From Penium margaritaceum (lineage: Eukaryota > Streptophyta > Zygnematophyceae > Desmidiales > Peniaceae), in contig SZWC01001203.1 in the NCBI GenBank assembly GCA_023375785.1, forward strand, positions 173,177-237,176: DNA of 64,000 nucleotides, read 5' to 3'. The notes below the pieces were generated by a model. The model was not told the origin of the DNA. It worked only from the letters and a program-made list of their open reading frames with translations, and made no database searches. Shown here piece after piece: positions 60,449 to 64,000 of the stretch (positions are counted from its first letter, which is position 1; each line of letters opens with the position of its first letter). Made by a program: the position numbers and the translations under genes.

Positions 60449-61707
60449 GTGCGATGGCAAGCCATGGGGGCGATCGAGAGCTTGCTTCTAACGAGTCACA
60501 TGGTCCTCACCTTGACGCCCGCCCTTTTTCCCATCCCGATGACGTGACGGAATTGGGGCGGGATCGTTCGTTCCCCTTCATAGTGTGTGGCAGATCGGGG
60601 AGCGCCCCTTGCACTTACCTTCAGGGCCACCTTTGGAGGCGGGCCGCCGAAGCGTGGATGAGCCAGTAGCCCAAGCGGCCATGAATTCGGTAACCCAAGT
60701 ATCTCACAATCCCTCTTCAGGATTGTGGCTGGAGTATACACTTCCCTTTGGCAAAGTCACGCACTTTAAACCCGCTCTACCACTCACTTTTTCTTTTGGT
60801 GAAGCACACAGTCGTGACTACACGATGGTACTTGCTTTAAACCCTCTTTTCCCAATGCAATCAGGCGTTTCTCTCTCGTAGGTGGAGCTAACTGAAAAAT
60901 CTAAGGAGGGGATTCCCTCAGTCCTTTAGGAATTGACTCCCTTAGTCAAAACTGCAGTTCGCAAGGAGGAGCTTCAATCACTCATTTTTCAACTCACACA
61001 TGTATTATTCAAGTGTGCCTTTCCACAAGGAGTAGTTTAACCCACTCAGACCGCACACTTTTAGAGATACCACACCACTCTCCTAATGAAAGAGGGAATT
61101 TATTCACTCAACCTGATGGACGTTCAAGCAGTAAGAAACAAAAGGAAACCACAACATGCAAGTATATTAGCATGACCTAATCTAGCCACTGCTCAGTGGC
61201 ACAATCCGGCCTCTAATATTCTAAACTTTTTTTCTAGTATTCTAGGAAAAGATAGAGCTTTTCAATACAAACTCAATAAAAAACTGCCTGTCCACCACAT
61301 ATTTCTTGTGAAGGTAATGAAATTTTTAAGATTTTGGGCCCGGGTCCACCTCTGGCCCGGTTTTTATCTCCTCTTGAACGTTGACGATCTCCATGGAGCG
61401 GGAAAACGTAGGTAGCTCAGTTCGCCTTTCCCATGGCCTAGAAGTCACTGTTGATGCAGGGACCATTGCTGTCGCAGCAGAGTTGGCTGTTATCAAAGTT
61501 GGTTGTCTTGCCACACTGCCGAGGCCCGTTTTGCGTGTCAGGTTGCTTGTGTAACCGTGTTTGCAGCTACATGCCAAGCCAGGGTGTAGAATCGCAACCC
61601 TCATATGGGTCTCCTAGCCCGTCTCATGTGGTAGACTCGTCGCGGTCAGCTCAACCGGGTCACGCCATGAGACAATTGTGAGTCAGGGTTGCGGTCGAAA
61701 GACGACT
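60449..61707. other. Gypsy 5' untranslated leader, no gene seen
   Basis: This region lies between the PBS and the first ORF on the minus strand. It has only short frames. Several CACTC-containing phrases recur between 60,770 and 61,110 (ACCACTCAC, CAATCACTC, CCCACTCAG, TTCACTCAAC), probably a weak local repeat. Confidence 0.4.
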
Positions 61708-61720
61708 GGCTTTGATGCCA
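61708..61720 (-). other. Primer-binding site of the gypsy element
   Basis: The minus strand reads TGGCATCAAAGCC one base after the LTR end. Ten of twelve bases match TGGTATCAGAGC, the initiator Met type. Confidence 0.75.
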
Positions 61721-61721
61721 A

Positions 61722-63541
61722 TCTAGGAATCAGTGGAGTACATCGCGTCAAAAGGAAGGAGCTCTCGGTGTTTCAGCCGCAAATGGTCACGAATGAGGTC
61801 TACTCTGCCAACAATGCACGCTTGTCACACGGGTCTCACCGCGTCGCGTCGTTACGGAGCAAAACTACCCTTTTGAAGCTACAATGTATGTTTGCGAACG
61901 AAGTTATGATTATGTCACAATCGTATCCGTTGTGACACCCACTTCATTTTGTGCTCCCTTTCCTTTTAGACGAGAGCCTGTTTTGCATATGTTTCTATCC
62001 GTCAATGGAACAACTACAAGGACGGAGCAATGAGATACCCACCATGTCCAAATTGTAAGTTGTCGTAACCGCACCTACTCATTTTGGAACGGCATGCCCA
62101 GACCACTTTTATATTGGCATCGTGTGTCCAGCGTCAGGCAAAATTAAAATGGCGTACCCGAGTCCGGTGTTTTAGAAATGGTATAACGCAAGGTGAAAAT
62201 TTTACAACGGAGTACCCATACACAAACTATATTATGACTTGCACTCAACCGAACACGACCCTCCTACGGAACACCGACGACAAGTACGTGGCACTCTGTC
62301 ATACTCATACAAAAATGCGATGACCCCCCTTCAAAATGACAGGGAAATCGTACACCACAAACATTTAAACGACATCATTACATAGTTAAGCATGTTAGAA
62401 CTCAATGCCGCCAGTCCAAGACCCAAACCTGTGGAAATCTTTATAAAGATGACATCATGATTCCTGAATAAACCGTACATGATTTGATTAGGGGCACTTA
62501 GACCTCGGAGCCCTGGTTAGTTACGCGGTTAGTTACAGGGACCCGTTTCAACATCTGACAAACCCTTTGTCCCTGCCGGCCGATCTGACCAACCAGAGGG
62601 CCTCGTCGGCCAACTTCGACAACCTTAGGGCCCGTCAGCAACATCAACAGCCAGCGTTCACCCATGATAGTCGGTAAGTAGCGAACAATTTGACGAACCA
62701 AATTGGACTTGTTTAATAAGTAGCATACTCAGAAAAGAAAAACGTGACAACAGAACAGATTCCAACGATGTTATCCTTCCATACCGCACGGTTCATACTT
62801 TCACGAAACTGTCGAATCTGTTTCCCGACCCAGTATACTGGCAAGCAGTCACGTGAGATGGCCAGCCCTGTAGCAGGCCGGCTGTCACGCATCGCACCGG
62901 CAGCATGCGGGTTTTTTCGTTGACCGCCGCCTGAATACAGGCTCCGGCGCTGATGGACCCGGCAATGTGGATCCTCGCGCTGGGACTACCAAAGAACCCC
63001 GGCCCCAAGGTCAATTCATCCTTTGATTAGTGCAAACCAAAAATGAAAATTATACATAGTATACCCAGTTTTTCAAAAAAGGAAATGAATGCCCGTATGC
63101 CGTTGCTAATTTTCGAGGTCCGGGTATGCCGTGAGCAGACATAACATTCATGGGTATCCAGTTTTTGTTTTTGGGTATGCCGGGTATACCGTGCCAAATT
63201 TTCAACCCGTGGGTATGCCAGCATGATAGTGTGTGCGGTGCAGGTATCTGAGCTATTTGGCCCAACAAAAATGTGGTGTATGTGTTATAAAACCTCTCTC
63301 ATGCGCTTTCTAAACATCAGTGTCTGTAATGCATCTCTTTGTTAAAAGATGCATCACGACATCTCATTTGCAATTTTGGGTCTTTCCGCTCGCGGAAGTC
63401 AGAATACGACCTCAAGTCTTGTTTTGTTTTTTGAAACTGCCACATGGCTCCCAAACTTGACCGTACCAGCTGGCATGGTCAAATTTAGGCTAGCAAATTT
63501 GACTTGAATCAGCGAAAACGTCAGAATGTTTGCACTCTACA
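61722..63541 (-). repeat. 5' LTR of the gypsy element, enlarged by an insert
   Basis: 61,722-62,012 and 63,278-63,541 align in order with the two halves of 53,311-53,873. Without the insert the length is about 555 bp, close to the 563 bp of the 3' LTR. Confidence 0.85.
62013..63277. mobile_element. 1.26-kb non-coding insert with inverted subterminal repeats
   Basis: It is absent from the 3' LTR of the same element, so it inserted later. Near the left end, units such as AAAATT..AACGGCATACCC-like phrases occur at about 62,080-62,215 (GGAACGGCATGCCC, ATGGCGTACCC, CAACGGAGTACCC). Near the right end the same units occur in inverse orientation at 63,050-63,220 (GGGTATGCCG, GGGTATACCG). The outermost similar words are TGAGATACC (62,029) and the complement of GGTATCTGA (63,243). 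The middle holds the 30-bp minisatellite (62,480-62,660) shared with 36,843-37,025. There is no coding capacity. It resembles a foldback-type DNA transposon, but exact termini and target duplication were not settled. Confidence 0.6.
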
Positions 63542-64000
63542 ACCCAGTTCACACATGCATGACTGACAGAGTTTTCTCGGTGGTCGAGACCTGGGCACTT
63601 GGTGGTCTGTGCCTATGCCCCGGGAGACCCTACGATGCACATATTGATGCTGGAAGGTTGTGCATTCCCTCTGTGGTCGAGAACCAGGTACACAGTGATT
63701 TGTACCTGTACCTCAGGAGACCTAGCACTGATTGGTTGGGCCCTTGTTCACTTTTGTCAGACATTTGTAGCTTGCATGTGGCTCACACCCAGACATCCGG
63801 TGACATGTCCTGACATCTCGGGAGGCCTAAACTTGCCTTACCTGGCTAGCGGGTAGTGCCAGTGTGTCACCATAGAGTTTGAGTGTGTATGGGGTTTACT
63901 GCATATTTTCTCATCGATCGAGACACACAGTTGGATGTCCCGGTGCCTCGGGATACCTCCACTATGTGATTTCATGTTCTGTGACAAGTATATTCCCCAT
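63542..64000 (+). repeat. 3' LTR of the pol-less element, part 2 (cut by window end)
   Basis: It matches 48,674-49,140 in order (GTTCACACATGCATGACT, CTCGGGAGGCCTAAACTTGC, TATTCCCC). The first five bases repeat ACCCA. Two related modules start at 63,577 and 63,672, as in the 5' LTR. The last 210 bp or so should follow outside the window. Confidence 0.85.

Overview
This window is nuclear DNA from a eukaryote. It has spliceosomal introns, decayed Ty1/copia and Ty3/gypsy LTR retrotransposons, a LINE-like fragment, a long satellite array, and no operons or bacterial-style gene packing. A plant-type initiator-Met primer-binding site (TGGTATCAGAGC) next to an HMGXB3-like/KDZ-type transposase-derived gene suggests a streptophyte (charophyte) green alga such as Chara. 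That placement is an inference from gene content, not something the sequence proves.

Layout. Positions 1-4,900 (minus strand) hold an eight-exon KDZ/HMGXB3-like transposase-derived gene. All exon phases agree and the candidate D, D, E residues are present, but there is one in-frame TAG. Two of its exons carry false-looking direct duplications joined by a single N. Positions 5,570-6,450 are a degenerate minisatellite, followed by an assembly gap inside a G homopolymer. Positions 6,849-35,968 are one uninterrupted head-to-tail satellite of about 160 monomers of 182 bp. It has higher-order structure at 12 monomers (2,184 bp), 36 monomers (about 6.55 kb) and 47-50 monomers (about 8.6-9.1 kb). The long open frames in this array are by-products of the repeat and not genes.

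Positions 36-44.6 kb are gene-poor: CT-rich flank, a 30-bp minisatellite belonging to a dispersed element, a LINE reverse-transcriptase fragment, a (GA)n tract, an Ala-coding repeat, a second poly-G gap and a 30-35 bp minisatellite. Positions 44.8-48.3 kb (plus) are a heavily mutated Ty1/copia pol. Positions 48,544 to beyond the window end hold a second LTR element (LTR, PBS, 3.8-kb internal region without pol, PPT, LTR). Its 3' LTR is split by a complete but dead Ty3/gypsy element (53,311-63,541, minus strand, perfect ACCCA target duplication). The gypsy 5' LTR is in turn broken by a 1.26-kb insert with inverted subterminal repeats. This gives a three-level nest of insertions.

No tRNA, rRNA, CRISPR array or intact single-copy housekeeping gene was recognised. 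The most notable content is the higher-order satellite (a candidate centromeric or subtelomeric array) and the KDZ-like gene.
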